Of a DNA stretch of 64,000 nt, positions 1 to 12,691 are shown one piece after another (the first letter of the stretch is position 1; each line of letters begins with the position of its first letter). The DNA lies in the NCBI GenBank assembly GCA_018340805.1, contig JACMZG010001913.1:19856079-19920078 (forward strand), given 5' to 3'. Both the position numbers and the translations under genes were made by a program. The stretch comes from Microvelia longipes (lineage: Eukaryota; Arthropoda; Insecta; Hemiptera; Veliidae). The notes under the pieces are model-generated. The model made no database searches and had not been told where the DNA came from. It saw only the letters and a program-made list of their open reading frames with translations.

Positions 1-194
1 GAACATTTTCAATAAAGAAATTCGGTTGCTGTCTCTAACAATAATGACAATATATTTTATTTATTTAATATCTTACATCAAAATTTATAATTAAATAGGA
101 ATAAAACGAAATAAAATTATTGCTATCGCGACAATCAAACTATATAAATTGAAAAAGTATACATCCAAGCTTCGGAATAATGATCATATTAAGT

Positions 195-660
195 GTTCGG
201 CACATGACTCCGTAGTTGAACTGGCACTCCGTAGTGACTGGCACAACCATGAACTCCGTAGTTGAACTGGCACATGAACTCCGTAGTTGAACTGGCACAT
301 GAACTCCGCAGTTGAACTCTACTGAACCAGTTGAACTGGCACATGAACTCCGCAGTTGAACTCTACTGAACCAGTTGAACTGGCACATGAACTCCGCAGT
401 TGAACTTTACTGAACCAGTGAACTGGCACATGAACTCCGCAGTGAACTTACTGAAACCAGTGAACTGGCACATGAACCGTAGTTGAACTTTACTGAACCA
501 GTTGAACTGGCACATGAACTCCGCTGTTGAACTCTACTGAACCAGTTGAACTGGCACATGAACTCCGCAGTTGAACTTTACTGAACCAGTTGAACTGGCA
601 CATGAACTCCGTAGTTAAAGTTTACTGAACCAGTTGAACTGGCACATGAACTCTGTGCCA
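195..660. repeat. Minisatellite, unit about 44 bp
   Basis: About ten head-to-tail copies of a unit of roughly 44 bp, recognisable by the words ggcacatgaactccgcag and ttgaactctactgaaccag. Several copies lack one to four bases or have a shortened run (around 415-485). The array encodes nothing convincing; an open frame across part of it is only the repeat read through. Confidence 0.9.
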
Positions 661-905
661 GTTGTTTTTCATTTTGGAGTAATCTAGGGTAAAGTAGAGT
701 AAACTCAGAATTAGATGTTATCCACAATGAACATACCTTGTGGATAACTTTTATGTGGCCAAAACTGGGCTCAAAAAGGACTCAAAAGGTCATAACCAAA
801 ATGAATAATAATGTATGTTTCTAAGGATACATTCTGATTCTATGGCCAAAACAAATAACTTTTTTCTCTTGCAAGATTTTTTTCTATTTCTATTATTTCG
901 CTAAA

Positions 906-977
906 AAACAGAAACTTTGCTAAGTGCCAGCATGTGCATTAGAATGCACATGCTGGCACTTAGCAAAGTTTCTGTTT
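906..977. repeat. Perfect 35-bp inverted repeat with 2-nt spacer
   Basis: Positions 906-940 are the exact reverse complement of 943-977, separated only by AG. A transcript would form a long uninterrupted hairpin. No protein frame or neighbouring gene explains it. It could be a tiny foldback or MITE relic, or a cruciform-forming site. Confidence 0.9.
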
Positions 978-1194
978 GAGTATTTCTAGTATTTCTCCTA
1001 TTTTAGTATTTTTTTCAACACAATCTGAAATGTTGGTAAAAATAAAAATTAGAGGTAGTTTTAAAAAGGTAGACATATATCTCTATCGACTTTACTTTAC
1101 TAAAAAACGGGTGTTTTTTAGGTTTACCCAGTCATATAACTTATGGCTTGCTAAACTCAAAAAATAAAAAAATTTATGGATTTTTTGTCAATTT

Positions 1195-1640
1195 TCGAGA
1201 CTAAATTCTTTTTAACTTCATGAATAATGGTCTGATTTGGATCAGATTTTCGCTTAGACTTAATATATTTATATTAATATATTTGATGTCCTCTTTAGTA
1301 TGCAAGCTTAAAAAGGTATCCCGCTATTTTACTTTTTGAGCCATGGTCAAAAAACCATTTTTTAGTCAGTTTAAATTTTTTAATCCATTTTTTATTGTTT
1401 TTAGCTAACGTTGAAGTGTTGAAACATAACTCATAATATCAAGATATCATATTATTTTAAATGAACAAACTCATCAGCTTATGAAAATTCAATTTCTACT
1501 GAACGTTTCCCCTATAAACTTTAAACACATTGAGGTCATTGAGATGAAAATTCAGAAAATTAGACTTTTGTTAATTATCAGTGGAAAAAATCTCTGATTT
1601 TGATACGGTTTTCTTAATTTTTCGATTTTAAAAAATGTTA
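1195..1640 (+). repeat. Dispersed repeat, copy 1 (second copy 55540-55990)
   Basis: Shares a long diverged alignment with 55540-55990. Shared words include tagtatgcaagcttaaaa, aggtatccc and cataactcataat, in the same order and orientation. No coding potential is seen. Probably a nonautonomous transposon fragment; its termini were not resolved. Confidence 0.75.
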
Positions 1641-1884
1641 CTTTAAAATTAAAAGATAACATCTTCAAGCTTTTAGATTTAATACATACAATGCATAATA
1701 TATTTAAGCATAATTTGAATCCAAATAAAAAATGAAAAGTTAGGAAAGGTATAGTCTTTTACCTTTACCAGACACTCAACTTATTTCAGCATATCTAATT
1801 GAGAAAATAAGCATATTTATTTTTAATGAGATACGGTTTGATAGTCTGAGTTCATTAGAGAATCACATAGGTTTTGATTTATCT

Positions 1885-2125
1885 CTATACCCTACCCTAT
1901 CTCTATACCTTACACTCTTTCTTTGGAAAGTGGAGGAAGGAGTGCCTGTATGATCAAAACTATACATCAAGATTATACAGGCACTCTACTCTACCCTATC
2001 TCTATACTATACCTTATACTCTTTCCAAAGAAAGAGTATAGGATAGGGTACAGAGTATAGGTTTTGACCTATCTCTATACCCTACCCTATCTTTATACCT
2101 TATACTCTTTCTTTGGATAGAGTAT
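1885..2125. repeat. Low-complexity direct and inverted repeats of a ctctataccctaccctat motif
   Basis: The pyrimidine-rich word ctatctctataccctaccc followed by ttatactctttctttgga occurs about three times, once inverted (2020-2060). The block is a small mixed tandem and palindromic repeat with no gene in it. Confidence 0.6.
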
Positions 2126-3329
2126 GGTCTATAAGGCAAGAGGCGAAGATGTTCATGGGAATGGTAAGAATCGGAGAAATAATTACTAGGAAGATAAGGA
2201 AGAACATAAAGTCAATCCCCTGACTATCTCTCTTTTGATTTTTTTAAACGTTTATCTTAATTATTTCTAAAAAAAACTAAATAGTAATTATCCAGAATTC
2301 TTATATGAGATATCACTCTTCAACTTTACTTATAAACTAAGCATGAAATTCAAAATGTGATAATTGCGAAACTATCACACTGGCGTTTACTCGCAATTAC
2401 CCGCTGACTTATATTATCATGACTAGACTAAGATCAAACTTTATTTCATACTTATAAAACATCTGCTCTGTTTCTCACGTTTATTGAGTACATAACAATC
2501 GAACTCTATTACCTCGGGTTTGAGCCACACACATTAATAGATCAATTATGCTAGTTATTTGTAAACTTACATTATTAACCAACCATATCATTCTTTCTTA
2601 TCTTTCACCAAGTAAACTGGTTAAGAAAATAAACTGTATAATATTTATTGAATGATTTATGATGGTTAAATTGAAAATGTCGGCTAAGTATTTAGAGTGA
2701 ACTATAATAATGTAATATAAGATTTATAGAAATGAGTAATGGTTCATAATCTGTAATTTTATGTGCACATTAAGAAATAGTTTTTAGGTTGTAGTAGCAT
2801 TTTTATAGTTTGTATCTTTCAAATAGGTATTGCTTATTTAAACTCTGGTAAAGTATAAAATTTGTACTTGCGTTATTTTTTTATATCAAGTAAGATATTA
2901 CCAAACATTTATTAAACACTGTTAGATTTAAATATGGACAATACTAAAAAAAAAACTAATCAAGATAAGGTAAGCATGGTTAAATGAATCACAAAAAATA
3001 TTTAAAAATATATCACACATAGTAGATCTACCCTCCTGTTGTGTATATTTTATATCAAGTCTACCTGTTGAATATAAAGATGCGTCATTTTTGCATTTGA
3101 CGTCAGAGATCTTCAGTCACAATAATTCATTTAATGCAATTATTAATAATAACTAATAATAAAATAAACAGTAGCATCCGGCTCCCGGTTGCTTCGCACC
3201 AGCATCACGTGGCCTGTGGGTATATTAAAATTTTTAAATGCCTGCCTTCGCTTCGCGGGTATTGAGCCTGCTACAATACCCTTTTTGGGAATTAAAAAGG
3301 TTATATTTACCGCATGTTGAATAAGTAAT

Positions 3330-4110
3330 TGAAGAATCAGCTACCGTCGATTCTTACTGTTGGATACAAATATCTCTGGACTTGTTTCGGCATAACGCTA
3401 TCATCAGTGGGTGGGACAACACTTGATTTCTCAACTAATATTCACTGATATAATCGTATTAGTTAAGAGCTCGAGTGTTGTCTCGCTTGCTGATGATGGT
3501 GTTAAGCCGAAACCGGTCCAGGGATGTTTTAAAATGAGCATAAATGGAGTCCATCGTAAAGAACGAAAGAATAGAAAGTCTCTCCACAGTTTATGATATT
3601 TATTTACAATAAAGCAGAGCGCTTTCGACCTAACAAGAGGTCATCATCAGTGCTATTAAATAAGACAAAAAAAATTAAAGACCCCTAGTTATAAAGAGAA
3701 AAATAAATAAATAAATAAAAATACAAAGTATACAAATAAGAACAGAAATGAAGTAAAACATAAATAATAAAATAAATTTAACGTTGAGCAGAGAATAAAA
3801 GATAGAATGAATGTTACTATACATGTTACTATGTTATGTTTTACTTCATTTCTGTTCTTATTTGTATACTTTGTATGTTTATTTATTTATTTTTCTCTTT
3901 ATACCGAGGGTTCTTTAATTTTTTTGTCTATTGTTTAACAGGCACTGATGATACCTCTTGTTAGGTCGAACAGCGTTCTGCTTTATTGTAAATAAATATC
4001 ATAAACTATGGAGAGACTTCCTATTCTTTCGTTCTTTTCGGTCCAAGGATATTCATATCCAACAGCAAGTATCGATGGTAGCTGGTTCTTCAATTACTTT
4101 TTGGGACCTC
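3330..4110. mobile_element. Foldback element with nested hammerhead-like motifs
   Basis: Two long arms, about 3330-3825 and 3838-4110, are near reverse complements. The word agctaccgtcgattctta on the left returns as its complement near 4065-4090. A smaller inverted pair (3385-3407 and 3490-3512) sits inside the left arm. The motif CTGATGA, one base, a short stem, then GAAA or its decay, is found on the minus strand at 3623-3650 and 3385-3407, and on the plus strand at 3490-3512 and 3945-3971. No transposase is present, so it is nonautonomous. Confidence 0.75.
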
Positions 4111-4136
4111 TTTTATGTGATTTAGCAACCTAAATA

Positions 4137-4430
4137 TTATGTTTTTTACAAGATTTATTCGACACTTTTATTTATTTTTAAATACAAAAATAAATAATAA
4201 ATTAATTGTATATCGTTTATACTAAAGAGTAAGTTATAAATTTTACTTATTAAATTAAACTTATAACACTTATACTTTTGTATAAACATAAGTATAACAA
4301 CAAGTTATTCTTATGAGTATAACTTTTTAGTTAAGTATAAACAGTAAGTACATTTTTAGTACTTATTACTCATACGACTCTTTTCTTATATTGATTCTTA
4401 TAAGACTCATTTTAGTTTTTCTTATATTAT
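4137..4430 (+). repeat. Direct repeat flanking the odorant receptor exon, left copy
   Basis: Matches 5846-6033 in the same orientation. Shared words include ttttttacaagattta, aattgtatatcgtttat and tacttattactcat. The two copies bracket the large receptor exon at 4984-5696. It may be a dispersed element present twice or a trace of local duplication. Confidence 0.7.
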
Positions 4431-4983
4431 TTTAAATCTTTTTACTGTTTTAATCTTATACGTTAAATCAATACTTCTTTTTTTCACATATATTGTTTAC
4501 TTGCTTCTCATATAATGAGTTGCTATGTGCCACTTAATTCTTTGTTCTATTATTCTTATGACTGTCAGATTCTTCATACTCATATTTAATGATCTTGTGG
4601 ATGTTGATAAATTAATATGAGTATCACATATATATGTGTAATTTTTAATACTTTTCTGTGTATTTTGTTTTTTGTACTTTTTTTATCAATAAATAAAGGA
4701 ATTGTTGAAATTGAAAATGGTCGAATACAACAAGTTTTCTGATTGTTTTACAGCTTTCCCGATTGAACGGTTGGCAGGACCGATCGAACTGAAACCGCTC
4801 TTAAAAGATTTAGGAAACCCAAAAAACAAATCCCTCCTCACTATACTTTTTTATAGGATTAACTACGAAACGAACATTGATAATGAAACGCCTCGGAACT
4901 TGTATACTTAAAATTCTTAGACGAAATATTACTAATTAATTTTAAGTTTTTCTAAAGAGTTACAGGTATTATTTCTTTTCCAG

Positions 4984-7902
4984 AATGAACGTGATATAAT
5001 AGACAAATCATTTTCTCACATACGAATTATGCTGGCTATCATATCAGTATTAAAACCAAAACGCTTATCACAAAAATACTGGAACATATACGACAAAGGC
5101 AAAATAGTTTCAGGACTCATTTATTTTCCACTAATATGTGCAGCTGTTGCTAACTCAAAAAATATTCATAACTTCTCGAAAGCCTTCGTATACTTAACCT
5201 CAGGGGCTCATATTCACTTCATTTTGTTTCGGTTGAGGTACAATAAGAAAATATTAGTAAGAACGATCAATTTAGTTGAAAAATTGTTTAAAAAACAATG
5301 CTTAGAGAAGCCATTTTATGAATCAGTAATTGTCGCCAAGTTGAAAACTTTCTTATGGTTCACCAAGTATTATTTGCTAAGCTATATAGCGTTCAGTCTG
5401 TTTTCTTTTCCGTTTCCATTTTTACCGAGTGAATCTAACCCTGAACATTTGCTGTTTCCGTCTTGGACGCCATTTAGTCTAGATAATACCTATACGTACA
5501 TTTTCGTTATATTGATCCAGTGTTGGTTGATGTCTGATTTGATTTCTATAATCGCTTGTCAGTATCCGTTGGTTGTTTTCATGGTTTTAAACATAGATGC
5601 TGAAATAGATATGTTGAAGGATAACTTAAGGGAGCTGGATGGAAAGTCAAGAAGGAAATTAATTGAGTGTATTAAACATTATCAATTTATATTGTGGTAA
5701 GTAAAGTACCTGTAGTATAATTCTGTTTTATAAGTATTATCCTACACAAATCTTATAATTACATACTATACCTGTAAAAAAAAACCCCTGTAAAACACCC
5801 CATCTTTATTACCGGCATGGATCGGCAAATAAATAAATAAATATTAGGTTTTTTACAAGATTTATTTGACACTTTTATTTATTTTTTAAGACAAAAATAA
5901 ATAATAAATTAATTGTATATCGTTTATACTAAACAGTAAGGTATAAGTTTTACTTTTAAGTTTAACTTATTTTTATTCTTACATTCGTAGTACTTATTAC
6001 TCATTCGACCCTTTTCTTGTATCGTCTCTCATAAGACTTATTTTATACCGGCAGTATCTGTTCCTGCGAGATTTAATCGATTACAAGAGGAGTCCTGATT
6101 GTTCGTGATGCAAAAGCAAAGGAATTATTGACTACTACTATTTTATAAAACCAGCACCGTTATAGGAGTTTATGTACTCCTTGTTATGAAATTTAAGTTC
6201 ACTAAGTTATGTAATATATGCACTCCTCACAGTAATTTTTCTGTCGTAGAGTGAAATAACTCAAGGTTTCAACCAATCTTAAAAACATTGGCCTTTTAAT
6301 GGAAATAGTCAGCCGTAAAAATCATGATAACCAAGGCAAAAAGTTATTTTTTCCTCAGAGGAAGAGAGAGGAACTTCCTAGGAGAAGAATTTAAATTTTT
6401 CCCAAAAATATGAGAGATATTACTGGGAGAAAGGCATTTTTCTCTAGACGTTGAAGTTTGGTAAGACCCGGGGTCTTTGGTAAGATCCAGGGTCTTACCA
6501 AACTTAACCAGGTCTTTGATTAAAAGCAAAACATTTTTGTTAAGCTATTCCAATAAATAAAATAAAAATAATCATATGTTTTTAGGTCTTTTTTATTACA
6601 TAAAATAAATCAGTCTCATTGGCATTGTTCTTGTGGAAAGTCGCTTAAATCAAGGAATACTAGCTATGAAATGTTATATTCATTAATTCAAATAAAATAC
6701 TGTGATATATTTACAGGTTGGTCCGTCAGTTAAACCAAACTTTTAGTCTGGGATTATTTTTTGAAGTTAGCGTTGCACCAATTCAATCATGTCTATCTGC
6801 CTATAATACATCGAAGGTAGTGTTCCATTTTAAATAAAGAGTCATTTAGTACGTTCACACACACTTTAGATCGCGTATCGTATGGGATACGATCTCTCAA
6901 TACGGTAATTAAGCTGTATGAACCATGCGGAGGGATCCGATCGCATACGCTAGAACTAGGGAGATGGAATCTAAATGGATCCCCCGATACGCTGTCTTTT
7001 TGTGTGTGTACCTTTAGAGACGATCGTATTTAACGGATAACCTTCTCATCTAACTTTTTATTTCACTTCTATATAACCGTTTTTGATCAAATAACTTTTG
7101 GAATTATTTTTTTAGTGTAACTTTATTATTATGCAAAGAGATACAATTTAATTAAATATATTTTAGTTTTAATCTTCCTTATAACCAAAAGTGAAGGTTC
7201 ACTATACAGACGCCATGTTTTGGCGGGATCAGTTATCACTCATCGACTAAACAAATACGCTGCAAGAACCGTGAAGTTAGTTGACCGTATTGCATACGTA
7301 TTCTATACGATCCGCGGATCTAGAGTGTGTGTGAACGTACTAATTGTAAAAATGAGTACAGATGACTGTGATAAAATTGTTGAAAATGATCAACTGTTTT
7401 AAGAGTACTTAGTCATTTGCAACAATTTTATTCAGGCAGATAAAGAAAATTATTTCAAACTATGGAAACAAGGTTATTTTGCAAAAACGTTTATCAACAA
7501 TATCTTTACCTTTTGAAACCATTACTTTTGTTTTTTAATACATATTTTTACGTTACAAAGTCATGATATTAAGAGCCTTATCTGAGGTGTCAAACTCTTA
7601 ATCAAAAGTAGTAGAGTAGCCTATAATCCACTTTTATGTGATAGAATTTGAGACAGGTGATAGATTACATAGCAAGTTTTGGGTCCTTTTTGCTAACTCT
7701 CTTAGATAGAAGATAGTGTCTACCATATAAGAATCGACGAAGGAATTTTTCCATCTAATCGACAGAATAGCCGTGAATTTAATATAAGTTCACTAAAAAC
7801 TACAGTTCGGCAGTGCCTCTGCCAAACGAAGCCTTTCTTCTCTCGAAGGCATAAGGGCAGAAACATTACACATGTTTCTGCCTTATGATTTATATATGTA
7901 TG

Positions 7903-7990
<88 letters not shown>

Positions 7991-10900
7991 CATTATATAA
8001 TCTACTGCCCTCCTATACACATTCTGCTTAATGTAGATTAAGGGACTTATGTGGAAAAAAGAGTTTGACCAATGGCTGGCAACCTAACAAACCTTATTTG
8101 TGATTTTTCAAATATTTACTAATAAAACGTCTTCAGCATATAATAAACCAATTTTTGGGAAATAAGTATCTTCGATCAAAATATACGATTTTTTACATTA
8201 AATAAATTAAGTTAATTTTATATTCTTAGAGCGAATTGTCCAAAATGGTGAAGATCCGTTTAGGTTTTATTATCTTAAGTGAGGATGAGAGTGTAGTAAT
8301 GACCCCACGTGTGAACGATGTATTTGTTTGCTAAAACCATAATGATTACAACTGCGCTAATTCTATATATGTAATATGGGAGACTCTAATTTGATGACTA
8401 CTCATTAAAATATTTTGGTGACTAATATATCCAGATATATACTATGGCAGGGGCAGGTATATAACTGCCATTGTGAATGGAAATACTTTAAAGATATTTT
8501 AAAGTTCCAAACGTTGCAAGAGTATATCCTTAAAGTTAATACTCTGAAGGCCATCTTGGTACGAAGCAAAAAAGCAATATTCTGAGTTATTTGTTGTGAT
8601 TTCATATCAACCGTTGATTTTCATTTGTTAATATACTTTGTTGCAGGTTTCCACCAAAGATCCAATGTTTTACATATTCATTACATATTTCTTTTTATCA
8701 AATCTTCAACCGCTTTTTGCTGGATGGTGCGGACAAAAATTAAAAAGCTCAGTAAGTAAAAGGGATAAAATAGAATTAATTACTGAATATAATATACTGT
8801 GAATTAATATACTGAGCAAAGTATGCAAACATCCCCAATTCTCTAGATAGCAGCAAAATACATTTTAAGCATTCAAAAGTAAAGAAATGCTACACCTTTT
8901 CGACCATTAGTAGTAGCAATAATACAACTATTACATCGAATCTTAATATATTTTCTTATTTCACTGATTAAATAAGTAGTTTACCAAAGTATAATAATAA
9001 TAAGACTAGCGGCCTGTCAGGGATAACGCCTGTGGGAACAACTTTTTTTCAATACAACCAAGGGGAAGATAAGTTTGCTCTTATTTCTCTATCTCACACA
9101 ACTTCCATGATGTCAGAAATGTTCCTTAATGCGTCATACCCTTTATTCAAGATCCTTGCCATTATCACATGATAACTGTTATAATTATTATTTATAACAT
9201 AGCATTAAAGTTATTATAAAGTTAATATAACCTACGACTCACCGTAGAGATATTATTACTAGAGGGGCCCTATAGGTTAAGATATTATTACTAGAGGTGT
9301 CCTATAGGTTAAATTTTGAAACATCGAAAAAGTATATAATATAATCAAATAATCAGTATAAAATTACATACACCTATATCGAAAAAGTATAAATATAATG
9401 AAATAATTTGTACAAAATCACATATACTTGCATCGTAAAACGTTAAAAATACAAATCAAAACACAATGTGCGGGAAACCGAAATCAATTTATCAATTATA
9501 ACCTTAACTCACTCTGGAAAGAGGTTTCAATGAGGTTGCACAAAGCCCCAAAAAGATGTTTTGGGGCTGAAACCAGTTGACAGCGAGAGAAAATAATGGG
9601 ATGGAGCCAATGAGGTTTGTCCTGGATGTTAAACCACGCCCACAATTTCAAATCAAGCCAACCTTATTAGTTCCTCAACACTATTTTCCCGCGCTGACAA
9701 CTGATTTTAGCCCTAGTTAATTAAAATTGTTTATAATATTTTGCCCATTAGCTCAAGATCAGTAAGCTAATAGGGGGTTCCCCCCTAAAATGTTTCCGTG
9801 GACCACAGTTTGCGTAACCTTGATCTACATGATGATCCTCATAAAACATTATTCTATATCTTACAAAATATATTTATTTACCTATTATTTTGTTTTAGAG
9901 TGATGCTATTGGTCAAGCATTATTTTCATCAAACTGGCATCAGTCGTTTACTAAGGAATACAGACAAGACATGCTGTACACTCTGACTATGCTCAAGGAA
10001 TCCAGAACTTTAAGTTTGTGGAAAGTGTTTATTATTGATTACAAAACATATTCAGCTGTAAGTCATAAAACATTTCTAAAGTAATGTGAGACGTAAAAAA
10101 GTAAGTCGTGAAACAGTTTTATTAAGTCCTATTAATCTTAAAATCTAATAAAACATTTAGGATTACTTACAAGGTTGCCAGGCGATCCCACATCGGTGAG
10201 ACGGTCCCGATGTTGACACTTTTGTCCCGTTCAAATTTTCTTTTGATTCCAATAAAACCAGTCCAAAATCGATTAGACTTCTCAAAGCTAACCCTAGCTT
10301 TGTGTAGTTCCCAGGTTCGAATCATGGTACCTGCGTTAATATTTTATTATCTTATTTACTTTATTTAAGTTATAACTTCAAAATAATTCTGGCGCGGGGG
10401 ACCGGAAGCTGGGCGATTTTTCTTTGAAATGTGTGCTTTCATGTTTATGAATCAAATGGTTTTGATAAACATTTAATAACCTAAGCAATAGCGTCAAAGC
10501 TTGTTATTTAATTTTTTTTCAAAGAAAATGCTCTAAAATTAGCATAAACCGAGCTTTAAATGAGTGGAAATAATGCTGTGCCATATGGTGTATAATCTAT
10601 GGGATAAATATGCGCATTTTCTTTGAAACGTTCGAAAAAATTAAACTACAAGTTTTGACGCTACTGCCCAGGTCATAAAATATATATAAAAAAATTAAGC
10701 AAAATTTGGATTTATAAGCAAGAAATCGCAGAAAATTCGCCCGACTTGCGGACCTCCGCGCCATTCTAAATTTTGCGTTGTAACTTGACGCGTTCTATCT
10801 CTAGAACCGTACAAGTATAAGAATTTAAGGTAGCAGATTTTAAGACGAACCAATTGGATCTAATAAAACAATGTATAAGTTTTATACATATAATAAGAAT

Positions 10901-12110
10901 ATCATAAAAGAATGACTTATAACTAAATAATAAATATATGTCGACTCATCCAATGGTGTTCCGTTGTCCAAAGTAGCTGCTATAGTGCATGAATACAGAG
11001 GTGTCAGATTTCTTCCGTCCGTTCGAAAACTTTCTCGAACGAGGTTCGAGAAAGTTCTTAATAATATTGCGCGTACACGACGCAACACGTAAATAAGCGT
11101 TTGGTGAGGCCTCACGATACCCGGGTATTCTATGTGAGTAAATTATGCGCTATGATATACATATAGCGCATACATCTATTTGCAATAATTACTCCTAGAA
11201 GGTCAGAGTGTACCTAAAATCCATTATCTCAATCTTGTAAGAGCTCAGTATCAAGATTCTCCTATACACCTGCGTATAGTCACGGGAATGTACCGCATAC
11301 GCTATGACTAGCACTACATACTATACGCTACAGCGTATTTATTTAAAGACGAAGGGAGCCCTTACTGCTCTTTATAAACACAGTACAAGGAATTTAGCTA
11401 CCCAAGCGAGCCTCTTTACCAATATTCCGCATAAATATTTTTATAATCAAGCAAGCGCAGTGAGCCCCTCAATAAATAATCAATTTATTCACCGGTTTCA
11501 TAATTTATTCACTTGCCAGATCGTAAGATCTGGCAAGTGTTAGGGAACATATTGTACCACTTTTATATGTTTTGCGAATATATTTAATGTGCTTTAGCGA
11601 GTGAAGCAAATCCTTATTACTTTTTATCAACAGTGTAAAAAGTAATTTAGCGGGCACAAATATTTTTTGTTACAAACGAGCCCCTTATTTATATTATTAG
11701 TTAAACTTGTAGCAATATAGCGAGCCTCTTTTTATTTATGCCTATACAATTAGACTATCTGGCGAGCGAAGCTAGCCTCGTCCTAGCATTATTACTGTAC
11801 TCTCTTTTTTCCGCGTATAGCAATTCAAAATCTTATTACTTTTTATCGGCGAGCAAAGCGATTTTTTACAAATATACCTATTTTTTTATCACTTCTACCA
11901 ATCACGCCTGATGCCTAGTAACGTGCCTGATGTTCGATTTTTATTATAATGTATTCTTCTTCCTGTTGCAACGCATTACTATTTTAGATTAAAAATTGTA
12001 AATTCTTTAAAATGTCTAACTTCATAAGTAATGTTTTTTACCTGTTTCAGTATTTATCGGCAACTTATTCCTATTTCACCCTGCTGAAAGTCATGGAACG
12101 AAAGAGTTAG
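4984..12110 (+). CDS. Insect odorant receptor (7tm_6 family), five exons, 5' end missing
   Basis: An insect odorant receptor: a seven-helix membrane protein of olfactory neurons that forms a ligand-gated cation channel with Orco. Exons read 4984-5696, 6717-6816, 8647-8751, 9899-10057 and 12051-12110. Each is bounded by AG and GT and all phases join, giving 378 residues. Seen in the protein: several hydrophobic segments (for example around LIYFPLICAAVA and TYIFVILIQCWLM), and the family-typical C-terminal motif TYSYFTLL just before the stop at 12110. Exon 1 begins at an acceptor in phase 0, so a short upstream coding exon with the start codon is expected. An ORF at 4702-4911 is nearby but has no convincing phase-0 donor. 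The Met at 5029 would make a protein about 15 residues shorter. Introns hold several small transposons. Family assignment is secure; ligand unknown. Confidence 0.85.
5846..6033 (+). repeat. Direct repeat, right copy (in receptor intron 1)
   Basis: Second copy of the repeat at 4137-4430, lying inside the first identified intron of the odorant receptor. It has diverged by scattered substitutions and a few indels and lacks an internal segment of the left copy. Confidence 0.7.
6454..6505. repeat. Short inverted repeat
   Basis: Arms 6454-6469 and 6490-6505 (aagtttggtaagaccc and its complement) can form a 16-bp hairpin within receptor intron 1. No function is evident. Confidence 0.6.
6848..7341. 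mobile_element. TIR DNA element, about 494 bp, in receptor intron
   Basis: Begins agtacgttcacacacact and ends with its near complement agtgtgtgtgaacgtact, so the terminal inverted repeats are about 25 bp. Further inside lie matching words (gatcgcgtatcg and cgatccgcgg). A 60-codon open frame inside it is not transposase-like. Nonautonomous; the superfamily is not decided because the target duplication is unclear. Confidence 0.7.
7907..7986. repeat. (TA)n microsatellite
   Basis: About 80 bp of near-pure TA dinucleotides inside the second identified receptor intron. Confidence 0.95.
9244..9575. mobile_element. MITE family A, copy
   Basis: Starts with gtagagatattattactag followed by aggggccctatagg, the terminal sequence of a family also found at 12692, 12922, 24477 and 54140. 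A second start-like segment follows at about 9280. Internal words such as acaatgtgcggg and attataaccttaact match the other copies. It lies in the receptor intron upstream of the exon at 9899. Confidence 0.6.
9568..9715. mobile_element. MITE family C, degraded copy
   Basis: Contains aaccagttgacagcgag and a complementary right half (cgcgctgacaactg) and resembles 43981-44133 and 37344-37460. The outer ends are lost. It follows directly on the MITE at 9244-9575. Confidence 0.45.
10385..10768. mobile_element. TIR element D, about 380 bp
   Basis: Left end ttctggcgcgggggaccg and right end cggacctccgcgccatt are imperfect inverted repeats, with complementary gggcga and tcgccc further in. Related ends lie at 33331 and 33426. 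It sits in the last receptor intron and has no coding capacity. Confidence 0.6.
11032..11056. repeat. Short inverted repeat
   Basis: The palindrome tttctcgaac, gag, gttcgagaaa forms a 10-bp stem in the last receptor intron. It belongs to a patch of small palindromes between 11000 and 11540. Confidence 0.6.
11510..11539. repeat. Perfect 13-bp inverted repeat, 4-nt loop
   Basis: Arms 11510-11522 (cacttgccagatc) and 11527-11539 are exact complements around GTAA. The following 300 bp (11560-11890) has degenerate repeats of cttattactttttatca and gcgagcaaagcg but no gene. Confidence 0.75.
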
Positions 12111-12163
12111 AACACAAAATAGCAGCTATAATGATGTTGTTTATTTACTGGTAACCATAGAGA

Positions 12164-12691
12164 CTTAGAATAATACTATATATAGAAGGAGCACTACTGA
12201 TAACACGAAAGCCGGTTCACAGGTGCAACTAATAATGTTGCCACCCCTAACAATATACAATTTTCTAAAAAAAAGTTGGCAATACTTCCGGTTGCTGAAT
12301 TATTATGTTCTATTATTAAATCATGATTGATTATTCATAAAATACTAATATAAATATCGGTGCATTACAATATTTTATGCATTTTAAATTGTAGTTTAAC
12401 GTATTTATTAAAATTATATATAAAAAGTAGTCCGTCAACTAAATGTATTCTTGTATGCCACCTTTGCCATCTAAGACCGGTTTATTAAAATACTCAGCAG
12501 GTGTTTAAGTTATATATTTTGTTCTTTACGATCTTTCTAATTAATAGATATTTAGACCATATTTAAAATAAATGTTTTGTTGCAGGTTGGCAGCATTACT
12601 TAGTTGCACGTCAACGGCTTTCGTGTTATCAGTGGAATTACATTTGTGTTTACGGTCCTGTGCTCCTTCTATGTAATGTATTATTCCTAAG
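12164..12691. mobile_element. hAT-like MITE family B, copy 1, 528 bp
   Basis: Terminal inverted repeats of about 28 bp (cttagaataatactata at the left, its near complement ending ttattcctaag at the right). Sub-terminal inverted repeats include cgaaagccggtt. An exact 8-bp target duplication catagaga lies at 12156-12163 and 12692-12699. Eight-base duplications are typical of hAT transposons. No transposase. It starts about 50 bp after the odorant receptor stop codon, so it may affect the 3' UTR. Confidence 0.85.

Noticed and set aside
4702..4911. A 69-codon plus-strand frame as the first exon of the odorant receptor
   Set aside because: The only donor-like GT near its end gives the wrong phase for the exon at 4984, and the peptide shows no receptor-like features.
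10312..10335. A tRNA B-box-like word (aggttcgaatcatgg)
   Set aside because: No A box at the right distance and no cloverleaf could be drawn.
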